64,000 bases of DNA from Deltaproteobacteria bacterium RIFCSPHIGHO2_02_FULL_40_28 (GTDB taxonomy: Bacteria > UBA10199 > 2-12-FULL-40-28), in the NCBI GenBank assembly GCA_001798135.1, contig MGRJ01000006.1, positions 1 through 64,000 on the forward strand, written 5' to 3'. The notes beneath the pieces were generated by a model, which did not search any database, had not been told where the DNA came from, and saw nothing but the letters and a program-made list of their open reading frames with translations. The translations under genes and the position numbers were made by a program. How positions within the stretch are numbered: position 1 is the stretch's first letter; the number at the start of each line of letters is the position of its first letter. This document shows positions 27,188 to 37,232 of this stretch, piece by piece.

Positions 27188-27607
27188 TTATTCTATCGTA
27201 ATTGTTCCAGTTGGAGGACTCAGTGCCTCTTCAAAATACCGGCAATAAAAATAATAAATCGTCCCAACAACGGCATCGGCTGGGATGGTTAAAATCCCTA
27301 CTCCATCAGAAGGCACTTCTACATCAAAAGTTCCCGAATCATCAAAGGCATCGGTTGTTGTTTGGCTAGTAATGGTGTGAGGAGAATAATCGTGGTTTAA
27401 AATACTAAGAGTTTCACCCGCTCCCGCAGTTAGATTAGAAGTAGCTAGAGTGCCACCACTGGTAATGATAATTACCTTCGTATCGCTTCCCGAATCAGTA
27501 ACACTACTTTCATCTCCACAATCAATAAAACTAACAAATAGTAAAAAACAAAAAGCCCCCAGAAATACCAGGGGCTTTTTCAAAAAATGATGACAAGATC
27601 TAAGCAC
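27188..27607 (-). CDS. Cupredoxin-like lipoprotein
   Basis: A 139-residue protein starting at GTG (or TTG at 27583). The signal region ends in the lipobox FIDC, followed by an acidic/Ser linker and a Greek-key cupredoxin-like domain. The copper-ligand positions are only partly kept: SPHTI supplies the first His and YYFYCRYF the Cys, but the second His and the Met expected 5-10 residues after the Cys are absent (EEALSPPTG follows). It may not bind type 1 copper. The hairpin at 27550-27580 overlaps the signal-peptide codons. It follows glnA by 29 bp. Confidence 0.65.
   Translation of the reverse strand: MLRSCHHFLKKPLVFLGAFCFLLFVSFIDCGDESSVTDSGSDTKVIIITSGGTLATSNLTAGAGETLSILNHDYSPHTITSQTTTDAFDDSGTFDVEVPSDGVGILTIPADAVVGTIYYFYCRYFEEALSPPTGTITIE
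27543..27582 (-). terminator. Intrinsic terminator downstream of glnA, overlapping cupredoxin signal codons
   Basis: On the minus strand AAAAAGCCCC / GGGGGCTTTTT form a stem of ten pairs, then TTTTTGTTTTTT. It lies about 55 bases after the glnA stop, inside the first 25 codons of the next gene. Confidence 0.8.
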
Positions 27608-27636
27608 TCTTTAACAGAGGCCTTTGTAAAGGCCAA

Positions 27637-29052
27637 TTAACAGTCATAGTAGAGATGAAACTCATACGGAGTTGGCCTCAACCGACTCGGTGCAACCTCA
27701 TTCTCCAACTTGTATTCAATCCATGTATCAATCACATCATTTGTAAAAACATCACCCTTCAAAAGAAAGGCGCGGTCTTTATCCAAGGCAGAAAGAGCTT
27801 TCACCAAATTATGAGGAATAGCTGGAATAGCCTTAGCTTCTTCTGGGCTTAATCCATAGATATTTTTATCTAAGGGTTGGCCCGGATCAATGCGATTTTC
27901 AATTCCATCTAAACCTGCCATCAACATGGCAGCAAAAGCTAAGTAAGGATTACAAGATGGATCAGGTGTTCTAAACTCCAGTCTTTTAGCCTTAGGGGAT
28001 GGAGAATACATGGGAATACGAACAGCAGCTGAACGGTTACGTGAAGAATAAGCTAGTTTAACTGGAGCCTCAAACCCAGGCACCAATCTCTTGTAAGAGT
28101 TAAGGGTTGGATTTGTAATGGCTACAAGGGCTGGAGCATGTTTTAAAATACCTCCAATATACCACATGGCTTCTTGACTCATGCCAGCATATTTATCACC
28201 AGCAAACAAGGGCTTGCCTGCCTTCCAAATGGATTGATGAGTATGCATCCCCGAACCATTGTCATTAAACATAGGCTTGGGCATAAAAGTCACCGTTTTA
28301 TTGTGACGCTTGGCCACATTTTTAACGATGTACTTGTACCACATCATGGTATCAGCCATTTTTAATAGGCTATCAAACTTCACATCAATTTCAGCCTGCC
28401 CTGCTGTGGCTACTTCGTGATGTTGTTTTTCAACAGCAATTCCTATTTTTTCCATTTCCAAAATCATCTCAGTACGGATGTCTTGTTGGCTATCAACAGG
28501 AGCACAAGGGAAATATCCACCTTTAAAACGTGGCTTATGACCTAAATTAGGACCTTCATCAGAACCAGAGTTCCAAATGGCCTCGTCAGAATCGATAAGG
28601 TAGTAGCCTTGGTTTTCTTTTTGATCAAATTGCACATTATCAAAAATGAAAAATTCGGCTTCGGGCCCAATATAGGCGGTATCGCCAATACCAGTTGATT
28701 TTAAATATTGTTCGGATCGACCTGCAATCCCACGGGGATCCCGGTTGTAAGGCTGACGTGTGATAGGATCGATTACGTTTCCAACCAAGGAAAGTGTGGT
28801 TTCAGCACAAAAAGGATCAATACGTGCAGAAGATGGATCAGGTAAAATAAGCATGTCTGATTCGTTGATGGCTTTCCATCCTCGAATAGAAGAACCATCA
28901 AAACCGTTACCTTCTTCAAAAAGATCATCATCAAGCAGATCCATCGAAATTGTAAAATGTTGCCAGGTGCCCAAGAGATCAACAAATTTTAAATCGACCA
29001 CTTTGCACTGTTTATCTTTTGCATAAGCAATAACGTCTTTTCCCGTTTTCAT
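27637..29052 (-). CDS. glnA: Glutamine synthetase, type I
   Basis: A 471-residue ammonia-assimilation enzyme making glutamine from glutamate with ATP. It has [12 protein letters not shown] (about residue 50), [10 protein letters not shown], the ATP-site motif [12 protein letters not shown] and the active-site loop [27 protein letters not shown] keeps the Tyr that is adenylylated in GSI-beta enzymes. The start is placed at 29052 because AAGGAG lies 7 bases upstream; a longer reading to 29112 adds 20 unconserved residues. glnB lies upstream on the same strand. Confidence 0.97.
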   Translation of the reverse strand: MKTGKDVIAYAKDKQCKVVDLKFVDLLGTWQHFTISMDLLDDDLFEEGNGFDGSSIRGWKAINESDMLILPDPSSARIDPFCAETTLSLVGNVIDPITRQPYNRDPRGIAGRSEQYLKSTGIGDTAYIGPEAEFFIFDNVQFDQKENQGYYLIDSDEAIWNSGSDEGPNLGHKPRFKGGYFPCAPVDSQQDIRTEMILEMEKIGIAVEKQHHEVATAGQAEIDVKFDSLLKMADTMMWYKYIVKNVAKRHNKTVTFMPKPMFNDNGSGMHTHQSIWKAGKPLFAGDKYAGMSQEAMWYIGGILKHAPALVAITNPTLNSYKRLVPGFEAPVKLAYSSRNRSAAVRIPMYSPSPKAKRLEFRTPDPSCNPYLAFAAMLMAGLDGIENRIDPGQPLDKNIYGLSPEEAKAIPAIPHNLVKALSALDKDRAFLLKGDVFTNDVIDTWIEYKLENEVAPSRLRPTPYEFHLYYDC

Positions 29053-29198
29053 ATTTTTTCTCCTTATTTTTTTATTCTCCTTATAAAGAAGATCTAGGGC
29101 TCTTAGCCCCATTTAATTTAAATTGCAAAACAAAAAATGGTAGCCCTTGTCATTTTTTTCTGTTCATGATGATGTTGGTTATAGCTATCTTGAGAAAA

Positions 29199-29591
<393 letters not shown>

Positions 29592-29730
29592 TTATACCAA
29601 GAAATAAATTTTGTAAGTTACCTATTTATATGGATTTCTAGTATTGAATCAAAATAAAAAATGATGCAAAGTGAGGCAGATGATTAAAAAAGTGGCAAAA
29701 AACTCTGCAATGGCAAAAACCATCTACTCT

Positions 29731-29797
29731 GTCATTCCCATGAAGATGGGAATCCATCTTTGGATTTAAGATGGATCCCCGCCTACGCGGGGATGAC
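29731..29797. repeat. GTCATCCC-type inverted repeat B3
   Basis: GTCATTCCCATGAAGATGG ... CCTACGCGGGGATGAC, with the ATCCATCTT/AAGATGGAT inner pair. It has the same type and order of elements as at 7814-7962. Between glnB and this repeat (29538-29730) I see only AT-rich sequence. Confidence 0.75.
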
Positions 29798-29805
29798 AAA
29801 ACTAC

Positions 29806-29833
29806 GTAGGGTCAGGTTCTAAACCTGACCTAT
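29806..29833. repeat. GTAG-type repeat A4
   Basis: GTAGGGTCAGGTTC / AAACCTGACCTA hairpin, near-identical to 7751-7777. Confidence 0.75.
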
Positions 29834-29844
29834 TTTGTTTTATT

Positions 29845-29870
29845 TAGGCGGGTTTGGAACCCGCCCCTAC
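29845..29870. repeat. GTAG-type repeat A5
   Basis: GGCGGGTTTGGAACCCGCC with a CTAC foot, near-identical to 7934-7962. It ends 19 bp before the start of the NYN gene. Confidence 0.75.
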
Positions 29871-29889
29871 AACAGGACCCGCTATTGTT

Positions 29890-30420
29890 ATGGCTATTAT
29901 TCTCATCGATGGTTACAATTTAATTCGGCAATCTGCCCAACTCAAAACTTTTGAGGCTCAAAGCTTGGAAAAAGGCCGCATGGCTCTCCTACGCAAGCTT
30001 TCTGCTTTTCAAAAAACAAGTTCTCATCGCATTTTGGTTTTTTTTGATGCAGCCAAAACAGATAATTTGTCCACCGAAGAAATAAAAATAGGGAATATTG
30101 GTGTAGTTTTTTCAGAACAAAATCAAAAAGCAGATGAATTAATGATAAAAAAAACCAGAGAATTAGGAAGTGGTTGCTTGGTGGTAAGTTCTGATCGTGA
30201 AATTTTAGCTGCTGCCAGAAAAGAAGGTGCTGCTTTTTTATCTTCGCCTGAATTTTTAAATCAAATGGAAATGAAATTAGTTTTTGAAAGTTCTCTCAAA
30301 GCAGATGATGCAGAAATTGAAAAACCACTCCACAAACGTTGGATCACCATGAAAAAAGGCCCCGCCAAACGCTTACCTAAAGCCAAACGGAGAGCCATGA
30401 ATCAGTTGAAAAAATCATAG
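29890..30420 (+). CDS. NYN-domain (YacP-like) nuclease-fold protein
   Basis: A 176-residue protein with the PIN/NYN RNase fold. It starts MAIILIDGYNLI with the first acidic residue, has VFFDAAKT, a conserved DELMIKKTRELG segment and VVSSDREI. YacP of Bacillus (Rae1) is a ribosome-linked mRNA endonuclease; that role is inferred from family only. The C-terminus is very basic (KRLPKAKRRAMNQLKKS). The ATG at 29890 is chosen; an in-frame ATG at 29854 lies in repeat A5 and encodes no conserved residues. Its stop abuts repeat C4. Confidence 0.85.
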   Translation: MAIILIDGYNLIRQSAQLKTFEAQSLEKGRMALLRKLSAFQKTSSHRILVFFDAAKTDNLSTEEIKIGNIGVVFSEQNQKADELMIKKTRELGSGCLVVSSDREILAAARKEGAAFLSSPEFLNQMEMKLVFESSLKADDAEIEKPLHKRWITMKKGPAKRLPKAKRRAMNQLKKS

Positions 30421-30516
30421 GGACAGGGGGGAGTGTTTCTTGAGGAGCGAGGACTGTCTGACGAGCCTTCGGGCGAGGAGTTCCGCAGGGACGAAAGAAA
30501 TACTCCCCCCTGGCAC
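30420..30516 (+). repeat. Composite inverted-repeat element C4
   Basis: Arms GGGACAGGGGGGAGTGTTTCTT and AAGAAATACTCCCCCCTGGC pair around GCGAGGACTGTCTGACGAGCCTTCGGGCGAGGAGTTCCGCAG (positions 30447-30488). It starts at the last base of the NYN stop codon and is followed by eight T, so it may act as that gene's terminator. Confidence 0.85.
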
Positions 30517-30527
30517 TTTTTTTATTT

Positions 30528-31256
30528 TTATTCGTTATCTTCGATGTATTCGAGCAAAATCTGCCCCTGCATTTCCATCATGTAGGAATAATCTTCCAAG
30601 GTAGGATTTAAACTAATTACACTGGCCATTAAGGAACTAGGTTCCAAAATTTCCAAACTATCTTCTTCATAATTAATTAAAGCATGTTGTTGAATCCCCA
30701 TGGCATGACCTAATTCGTGGGCTACAACCCAGGCATCCACATGCCCTTCTTTTACTTCCATGGCAAAATCGGTTACAACACGTCCGGCATCATACTTGCC
30801 ATCTACATACACATTGCGGCTGTAAGTGTAGCCAACAATATTATTATTTGTGGCAATACCCAAATCTTCGGAATCTTCATCAAAATAAACTTCTGAAACC
30901 TTATAGATGGGACGAACATCATCACTCCAAGTGGACGTTACATAAAAAGCCTGAAAACCAATAAAACCATTGGCCATGTCAATACCCGCTGTCACTTCTT
31001 CTTTTTCGTCCTCATCAAAACAAGCTAAATAAACTGGAACGGGTACCGAATTAACTTGAGTAGTTTGATAATCGTCGTGGATAAATGTGCCCCACTCAAA
31101 ATTATCTCCAGTTGTTAATCCTTCAAACGGACTCACCGTTGCCGCACCTTGTTCAGATAAACCACTTGCGCCAGATTCTGAAATTCCCTCTGCTTCACCG
31201 CAAGAAATCACCCCAACAAGGCATACCAGTAGGAATGCCTTCGTCCATGTCCCCAT
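30528..31256 (-). CDS. Lipoprotein metzincin-like metalloprotease
   Basis: A protein of about 242 residues. The start at ATG 31256 gives MGTWTKAFLLVCLVGVISC, a good lipoprotein signal; a longer reading to 31322 is less likely. The zinc-binding motif HELGHAMGIQQH (about residues 178-189) matches HExxHxxGxxH of metzincins, and SLMAS downstream could supply the Met-turn. The domain before it is a beta-rich catalytic half as in matrixin relatives. It should act outside the inner membrane. No inhibitor or partner gene is adjacent. Confidence 0.8.
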   Translation of the reverse strand: MGTWTKAFLLVCLVGVISCGEAEGISESGASGLSEQGAATVSPFEGLTTGDNFEWGTFIHDDYQTTQVNSVPVPVYLACFDEDEKEEVTAGIDMANGFIGFQAFYVTSTWSDDVRPIYKVSEVYFDEDSEDLGIATNNNIVGYTYSRNVYVDGKYDAGRVVTDFAMEVKEGHVDAWVVAHELGHAMGIQQHALINYEEDSLEILEPSSLMASVISLNPTLEDYSYMMEMQGQILLEYIEDNE

Positions 31257-31429
31257 ATATCCCGACTTGTTGAAATTCCACCCCGTCCGATAAGGACCCC
31301 ATGTAGAAATGTCTTTCAACAAAATCTTAAAAAGTTAAGGATTTTAGGTATTTAGCCTAGTATCCTTAGAGTTTGTTTTTTTGGGCTCATAGTAGTTATC
31401 GGTTAGAAAACAAGAGAGTTGCGAAAAAA

Positions 31430-32071
31430 TTAACAGGAGCGAATGATTTTTTGAAGGATAATGGAAGCCAGGTTTTTTTTAGCAGATGGTCCTAAGTGCA
31501 AAAAAACACCTTTTTGATTTAACAAAGTTATTTTGTTCTTATCAGAATTAAATCCAATTCCTTTTTGAGAAACATCATTTAAAATAATCCAATCACACTT
31601 TTTAGAATGCAATTTTTGCTTGGCATTCTGTAAAAATTTTTCAGTTTCTGCTGCAAAACCTACAATGATTTGATTTTTTCTTTTTTTGGAACAAATTTCT
31701 TTTAAAATATCGGGGTTGCGAACTAACTTAAGAGTAAAACTTGATCTGGTTTTTTTAATTTTTTGCTTTGAGAAATGCTTGGGACGATAATCCGCAACCG
31801 CTGCTACCATCATCACAACATCTTGTTTTGCAAAATGTCGCATTACTTGAGTGCGCATTTGAAGAGCTGTTTGTACTGGAATGAATTTGGCCTTATTGGG
31901 AGGTTTTAAACTAACGGGTCCACTCACTAGCGTAACTCTATGCCCTAAAGTGATGGCAGCATGTGCCAAAGCATATCCCATTTTACCTGATGAAGCGTTA
32001 GTTAGGTAGCGCACCGGATCGAGGGGTTCTTGTGTAGGACCGGCGGTAATGAGAATGTTGAGTTTTTTAGA
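31430..32071 (-). CDS. coaB: Phosphopantothenate-cysteine ligase (CoaB domain, standalone)
   Basis: A 213-residue protein that joins cysteine to 4'-phosphopantothenate in CoA synthesis. It begins with the CoaB-domain signature LNILITAGPTQEPLDPVRYLTNASSGKMG (residues 5-33) and has AVADYRP, the Lys-rich loop, VGFAAET and the nucleotide-binding ILNDVS. In most bacteria this is the C-terminal half of a bifunctional CoaBC. Here it starts exactly at the domain boundary and is separate from coaC, 239 bp away, with paired repeats between. Confidence 0.92.
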   Translation of the reverse strand, partial: SKKLNILITAGPTQEPLDPVRYLTNASSGKMGYALAHAAITLGHRVTLVSGPVSLKPPNKAKFIPVQTALQMRTQVMRHFAKQDVVMMVAAVADYRPKHFSKQKIKKTRSSFTLKLVRNPDILKEICSKKRKNQIIVGFAAETEKFLQNAKQKLHSKKCDWIILNDVSQKGIGFNSDKNKITLLNQKGVFLHLGPSAKKNLASIILQKIIRSC

Positions 32072-32180
32072 CATAAAATTTGTGAATCCCAAAATAAAAA
32101 AATTGTCATCACGAGAAGGCCAAACAAGAAAATGTCATTGCATTGATGGATCCCTACGGGCTAAAGCCCGGAGCCCTCTG

Positions 32181-32239
32181 GTAGGGGCGGCCCCCTGTGG
32201 CCGCCCATGAGAAGGGCAACCACGGGGGGTTGCCCCTAC
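32181..32239. repeat. Paired GTAG-type repeats A6/A7 between coaC and coaB
   Basis: GTAGGGGCGGCCCCC..GGCCGCCC (32181-32206) and GGGCAACC..GGTTGCCCCTAC (32214-32239) are two hairpins in opposite orientation with outward GTAG/CTAC feet, the arrangement of paired REP units. A further CGGGCTAAAGCCCG hairpin lies at about 32157. Confidence 0.8.
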
Positions 32240-32310
32240 GTGTCCCCACGATGATAAAAAAACAACATACAGTCCCAAAAGGAACACCCCTCCCGACTTC
32301 ACTATGCGCA

Positions 32311-32898
32311 TTATTTTTTCTTTTTCGAACGTGTAAGCAACTCTTCTACCGCCGATACAATGAGAAAAGGTTCCGACATTCTTCCATGCCCCTCATACCC
32401 ACAAGCTAGCGAACCTGAGTCAGGTCCTACCACTTGCCATCCAAGCCCAATGAGTTTATTCAAATTTTCCTGCACAATTTTATTTTCAAACATGTGTACA
32501 TTCATGGCAGGAGCAAGCAAAATGGGGGCCCGAGTTACACACACAATGGTGGAAAGTAAATCATCACATAAACCATGGGCTGCTTTTGCTAAAAAATTGG
32601 CTGTGGCTGGGGCAATAACCATTAAATCTGCGGAGTCAGCCAAGGTAATATGCCCCATCTCAGATTCTTGGGTTAAGTTAAATAAATCATCATGAACTTG
32701 ATTGCAGGAAAGCGCTTGAAAAGTCATGGGAGTTACAAATTGCTTGGCAGATGAGGTCATCACCACATGCACATCTACTCCCTCTTGGATTAGCAGACGC
32801 ACCAGCTCGCAGGATTTGTAACAAGCAATACCGCCAGTCACTCCAACGATAATTCGTTTTCCTTTCAACACTGTTTTTGAGTTTTTCGTTTTCATCAT
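32311..32898 (-). CDS. coaC: Phosphopantothenoylcysteine decarboxylase (CoaC domain, standalone)
   Basis: A 195-residue flavoprotein that decarboxylates phosphopantothenoylcysteine. It has VGVTGGIACYKSCELVR (FMN binding; residues 18-34), the active-site His near VTPMTF, LLAPAMNVHMFEN with the PAMN motif (about 140), and the substrate-clamp Cys in GSLACGYEGHGRM. The chain ends in SKKKK where a fused CoaBC would continue into CoaB. It is divergent from the AMMECR1 gene with 28 bp between. Confidence 0.93.
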   Translation of the reverse strand: MMKTKNSKTVLKGKRIIVGVTGGIACYKSCELVRLLIQEGVDVHVVMTSSAKQFVTPMTFQALSCNQVHDDLFNLTQESEMGHITLADSADLMVIAPATANFLAKAAHGLCDDLLSTIVCVTRAPILLAPAMNVHMFENKIVQENLNKLIGLGWQVVGPDSGSLACGYEGHGRMSEPFLIVSAVEELLTRSKKKK

Positions 32899-32926
32899 TT
32901 CTTTCTTTTATGTTATTCTCCATTTT

Positions 32927-33472
32927 ATGCTATCTGAAAAGCAAAAAGAAGAGCTTTTAGCTTTGGCCAAAACTACCCTTTCCTCCCATATTTTAGGGAA
33001 ACCCTTGGCTCCCTTTTCTAATCCAGACCCTGTTTTTCACCAAAAGGTGGGGGCTTTTGTGACCCTTCATAATCAAGGAGAACTTCGGGGCTGTATTGGG
33101 ATGATGGAATCGCACTCTCCCCTCTTTGAAACCATCATTCAAATGACAAAAGCAGCTTCAACAAAGGATCCCCGCTTTGTTTCTGTTTCTGAAAATGAGT
33201 TGGGGGAAATTGATATTGAAATTTCAGTTTTAACACCTCGAAAAAAAATTAATTCTATTGAAGAAATTGAGGTAGGAAAGCATGGTTTATGGATTGAAAA
33301 AGGTTTTCATAAGGGAGTGCTGCTTCCACAGGTTGCAAACGAACAAAACTGGGACCGTGAGAAATTTTTATCTCATACTTGTGTAAAGGCCGGACTTCAT
33401 CCTGATGAATGGAAAAAAGAAAATACCACCATTATGATCTTTGAAGCCCTGGTTTTTGGAGAAAAGAATTAG
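32927..33472 (+). CDS. amrA: AMMECR1-domain protein (AmmeMemoRadiSam system protein A)
   Basis: A 181-residue AMMECR1-domain protein. LRGCIGMMESH is the signature Cys/Gly stretch (residues 43-53), followed by KAASTKDPRFVSVSENELGEIDIEISVL and the GVLLPQVA segment. The biochemical role of the domain is not established. In many bacteria it is clustered with Memo and radical SAM genes; those two partners are not in this window, so this copy may act alone. The SprT-like gene follows by 51 bp. Confidence 0.85.
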   Translation: MLSEKQKEELLALAKTTLSSHILGKPLAPFSNPDPVFHQKVGAFVTLHNQGELRGCIGMMESHSPLFETIIQMTKAASTKDPRFVSVSENELGEIDIEISVLTPRKKINSIEEIEVGKHGLWIEKGFHKGVLLPQVANEQNWDREKFLSHTCVKAGLHPDEWKKENTTIMIFEALVFGEKN

Positions 33473-33522
33473 GTTGCCCTTTTTAAGGAATGTATTAAGG
33501 AGCCCACCTTTATGAGGGGCAT

Positions 33523-33999
33523 ATGGTTTCAAGAAAAAAAGTAACCAAAAAAGGAAAGAAAAAACCCATAAACGAGGTGAGAATGAGGGTAAAGGTTTCT
33601 CCACGTTTGTTATGGGTGGTTCCCTATCTTAAAAAGGCCAAGGCTAAAATGCCCTCGCTTACCTTGCCTACCCAAGTTCGTTCGTTTAAACCTACAAAAA
33701 CACGCATCATGCGTATTTTAGGAAATGTTTACTTTGAGACCAAAATTATTGTTTTAGCAACACATACTCAGCAACTTTTTGAAACCAAGTCTGGAAAAAC
33801 CAGGGTTAAACGCATTATTTCAATTCCCCGCTCCGAAATTTTAGATACCCTGGCTCATGAGTTGGCTCATTTAAGACATCCCGATCACAACTACGAACAC
33901 GAAGAATACACGGGCACCATTTTTAAAACCTTTGGCCTTACTCAAAAATGCCCCACTTGCAAAGGCACTGGAAAAGTAGCGCTTGAAAGCAAACCGTAA
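33523..33999 (+). CDS. SprT-like zinc metalloprotease-fold protein
   Basis: A 158-residue protein. The first 25 residues are very basic (SRKKVTKKGKKKP). LDTLAHELAHLRHPDHNYEHEEY (about residues 109-131) carries HExxH with a downstream acidic/His ligand, as in SprT/SprTN relatives that act on DNA-protein crosslinks. The C-terminal CPTCKGTGKV looks like half of a zinc ribbon. GAGGGG lies 7 bases before the start. It heads a same-strand run into the two DUF507 genes. Confidence 0.78.
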   Translation: MVSRKKVTKKGKKKPINEVRMRVKVSPRLLWVVPYLKKAKAKMPSLTLPTQVRSFKPTKTRIMRILGNVYFETKIIVLATHTQQLFETKSGKTRVKRIISIPRSEILDTLAHELAHLRHPDHNYEHEEYTGTIFKTFGLTQKCPTCKGTGKVALESKP

Positions 34000-34016
34000 A
34001 AGAGTAAAAAGGATCT

Positions 34017-34298
34017 ATGCGTCTTCATCCCGAGCAAATTCAAAAAATTTCCAAGATGGTCTTAAAAAAAATCAAGGGAAGTGGGTATGTAACCTTTAAA
34101 GTTTCAGAAGAAAAAATTTTTGAAAAAATTGTGGGTGTGATTACAAAAAACATGTTTGAGGAATCCAAGCTGGATGAAGAGGCCCAAAAAAAAATGGATC
34201 AAGCCCGTTCGCAAATTAAAAGCGGCGATTTAGACGAACACCGGGCCTTTCAAATGATTAAAAAACAATTAGCAAAAGAAAAAAAATTCGTTTTATAA
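34017..34298 (+). CDS. DUF507 family protein (copy 1)
   Basis: A 93-residue all-helical protein of the DUF507 type found mainly in Aquificae and deltaproteobacteria. It starts MRLHPEQIQKISKMVLKKIKG and ends in a basic helix (MIKKQLAKEKKFVL). Function is unknown. AAGGA precedes the start. The second DUF507 gene begins 3 bp after its stop, and the two share the MR...I..(I/L) start, so they look like an ancient tandem duplication or heterodimer pair. Confidence 0.75.
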   Translation: MRLHPEQIQKISKMVLKKIKGSGYVTFKVSEEKIFEKIVGVITKNMFEESKLDEEAQKKMDQARSQIKSGDLDEHRAFQMIKKQLAKEKKFVL

Positions 34299-34300
34299 AT

Positions 34301-34573
34301 ATGCGATTCACTGAAGAAAGAATATCCCATTTATCCCACCTCATCCACGATGGTCTCTACATGGATGATTTTGTAGATTACACAGACGAAGACGAAGCAT
34401 TGGCCATCATCAAAAAAGCTTTTGTAGAATTTGTAGCCATTGATGAAGCTTGCGATCATATCGCCAGCCAAAAAGTAGCCTCTCTCAAAAGAGGAGTAGC
34501 CCAGGGTGGAAGCGAATGGCTTATCCTTCATCGTAAGTATTATGAAGAAGAAATGCGTAAAAAAGGCTTTTAA
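34301..34573 (+). CDS. DUF507 family protein (copy 2)
   Basis: A 90-residue helical protein related to the preceding gene, starting MRFTEERISHLSHLIHDGL. It is far more acidic in the first half (DDFVDYTDEDEAL) than copy 1, and has a conserved-looking C-terminal GSEWLILHRKYYEEEM. The opposite charge character of the two chains would suit pairing. No ribosome binding site is visible, so translational coupling with copy 1 is likely. Confidence 0.72.
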   Translation: MRFTEERISHLSHLIHDGLYMDDFVDYTDEDEALAIIKKAFVEFVAIDEACDHIASQKVASLKRGVAQGGSEWLILHRKYYEEEMRKKGF

Positions 34574-34641
34574 GTACAACTGGTTACCGTATTTTATGAA
34601 CTTCAGTGTCTATTTTTATCCTTCTTTTAAACATCACCCCC

Positions 34642-34669
34642 TTGACAATCCCTAGCTAAACCCTATATT
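34642..34669 (+). promoter_or_regulatory. Sigma-70-type promoter of groESL
   Basis: TTGACA at 34642-34647, a 16-bp spacer, and TATATT at 34664-34669. It is followed by an imperfect palindrome CGATCTCGCGCGATCG (34677-34692) in the start region that could be an operator. No CIRCE repeat is seen. Confidence 0.65.
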
Positions 34670-34749
34670 CCTCCCCGATCTCGCGCGATCGTTGTATTTA
34701 AGGGTCGCCGATATCTTTACTTAAATAAAACTGAATAAGGAGAGAAATC

Positions 34750-35052
34750 ATGGCAACAAAAAAATTAAACATTCGTCCTCTACATGATCGCTTGATTGTG
34801 AAAAGACTTTCAGAGGAAGAAAAAACCAAGGGTGGTATTATCATTCCCGATACTGCAAAAGAAAAACCTCAAGAAGCAGAAGTGATTGCAGTTGGAAATG
34901 GAAAAGTGTTGGAAGATGGCAAAAAAGTTCCACTTGATGTGAAGGTGGGAGACAAGGTTTTGTTTTCCAAATATTCTGGAACTGAAATCAAATTTGAAGG
35001 CGAAGAATACCTCATTATGCGTGAGGAGGATATTCAAGCCATTGTTGGTTAA
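34750..35052 (+). CDS. groES: Co-chaperonin GroES
   Basis: A 100-residue lid subunit for GroEL. It has the typical [13 protein letters not shown] start, the mobile loop [17 protein letters not shown], and the [14 protein letters not shown] end. AAGGAGAG precedes the start. It lies 26 bp upstream of groEL in the standard operon and follows a clear housekeeping-type promoter. Confidence 0.99.
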   Translation: MATKKLNIRPLHDRLIVKRLSEEEKTKGGIIIPDTAKEKPQEAEVIAVGNGKVLEDGKKVPLDVKVGDKVLFSKYSGTEIKFEGEEYLIMREEDIQAIVG

Positions 35053-35057
35053 TTTAA

Positions 35058-36716
<1,659 letters not shown>

Positions 36717-36742
36717 AAGATTTTCGCCACAAGCGAAACACA

Positions 36743-36777
36743 AAAACCCCGCTCTCACAAGGAGCTGGGTTTTTTTT
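36743..36777 (+). terminator. Intrinsic terminator of groESL
   Basis: AAAACCCCGCTC / GAGCTGGGTTTT stem with a TCACAAG loop and a run of eight T. A second small stem (TTTTCGC/GCGAAA) precedes it at 36721. Confidence 0.85.
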
Positions 36778-36814
36778 GGGCTTTTTCAACTGGGCGCGCC
36801 AATGAGGGGCGCCA

Positions 36815-37189
36815 CTACTTACTCAGCATGTGATCGATTTTATGAACGAGGGTAGCTACATGAAAGGGTTTGGTTACATAATCATCTGCACCGTATTTTA
36901 AACCTGTTAAACGATCATGTTGAGAATCTTTTGCTGACAGCATCAGCACTAAAGGTTTTTTGGTGGTTTTTTCCGAACGAATTTTTTGACACAGTTCAAT
37001 GCCACTCATTCCAGGCATCATAATATCCAAAATAACAAGATCAGGGGGGCTACTTTTGATCTTCTCCCAGGCTCTCTTGGGATCTAGGGCCGAATCAATC
37101 TCATAATTCTTGGGTATTAAAACCGTTCCCAGCATTTTATGAACCTGGGGATCATCATCCACAATAAGAATTTTCTTTTGGTTCGCCAT
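36815..37189 (-). CDS. Single-domain response regulator (CheY-like)
   Basis: A 124-residue receiver domain with no output domain. The acidic pair is in IVDDDPQVHK (residues 9-11), the phospho-acceptor Asp is in LVILDIMMPGMSG (about 54), the Thr/Ser is in LMLSAKDS, and the Lys is in YVTKPF (about 106). It should signal by protein contact. No histidine kinase is nearby, so its partner is elsewhere. The 247- and 453-residue lipoprotein genes lie upstream on the same strand. Confidence 0.9.
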   Translation of the reverse strand: MANQKKILIVDDDPQVHKMLGTVLIPKNYEIDSALDPKRAWEKIKSSPPDLVILDIMMPGMSGIELCQKIRSEKTTKKPLVLMLSAKDSQHDRLTGLKYGADDYVTKPFHVATLVHKIDHMLSK

Positions 37190-37232
37190 ACCAAAAGTCT
37201 ATCCTATTTTTTAAAAAAAAGACAAGGGGGGA

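Noticed and set aside
30447-30488. C elements as ordinary Rho-independent terminators only
   Set aside because: They are about 95 bp with a conserved unpaired core, and only C4 is followed by a good T-run, so termination alone does not explain the core conservation.
34574-34749. CIRCE heat-shock operator before groES
   Set aside because: No TTAGCACTC-N9-GAGTGCTAA or close variant is present; only a short imperfect CGATC..GATCG dyad.
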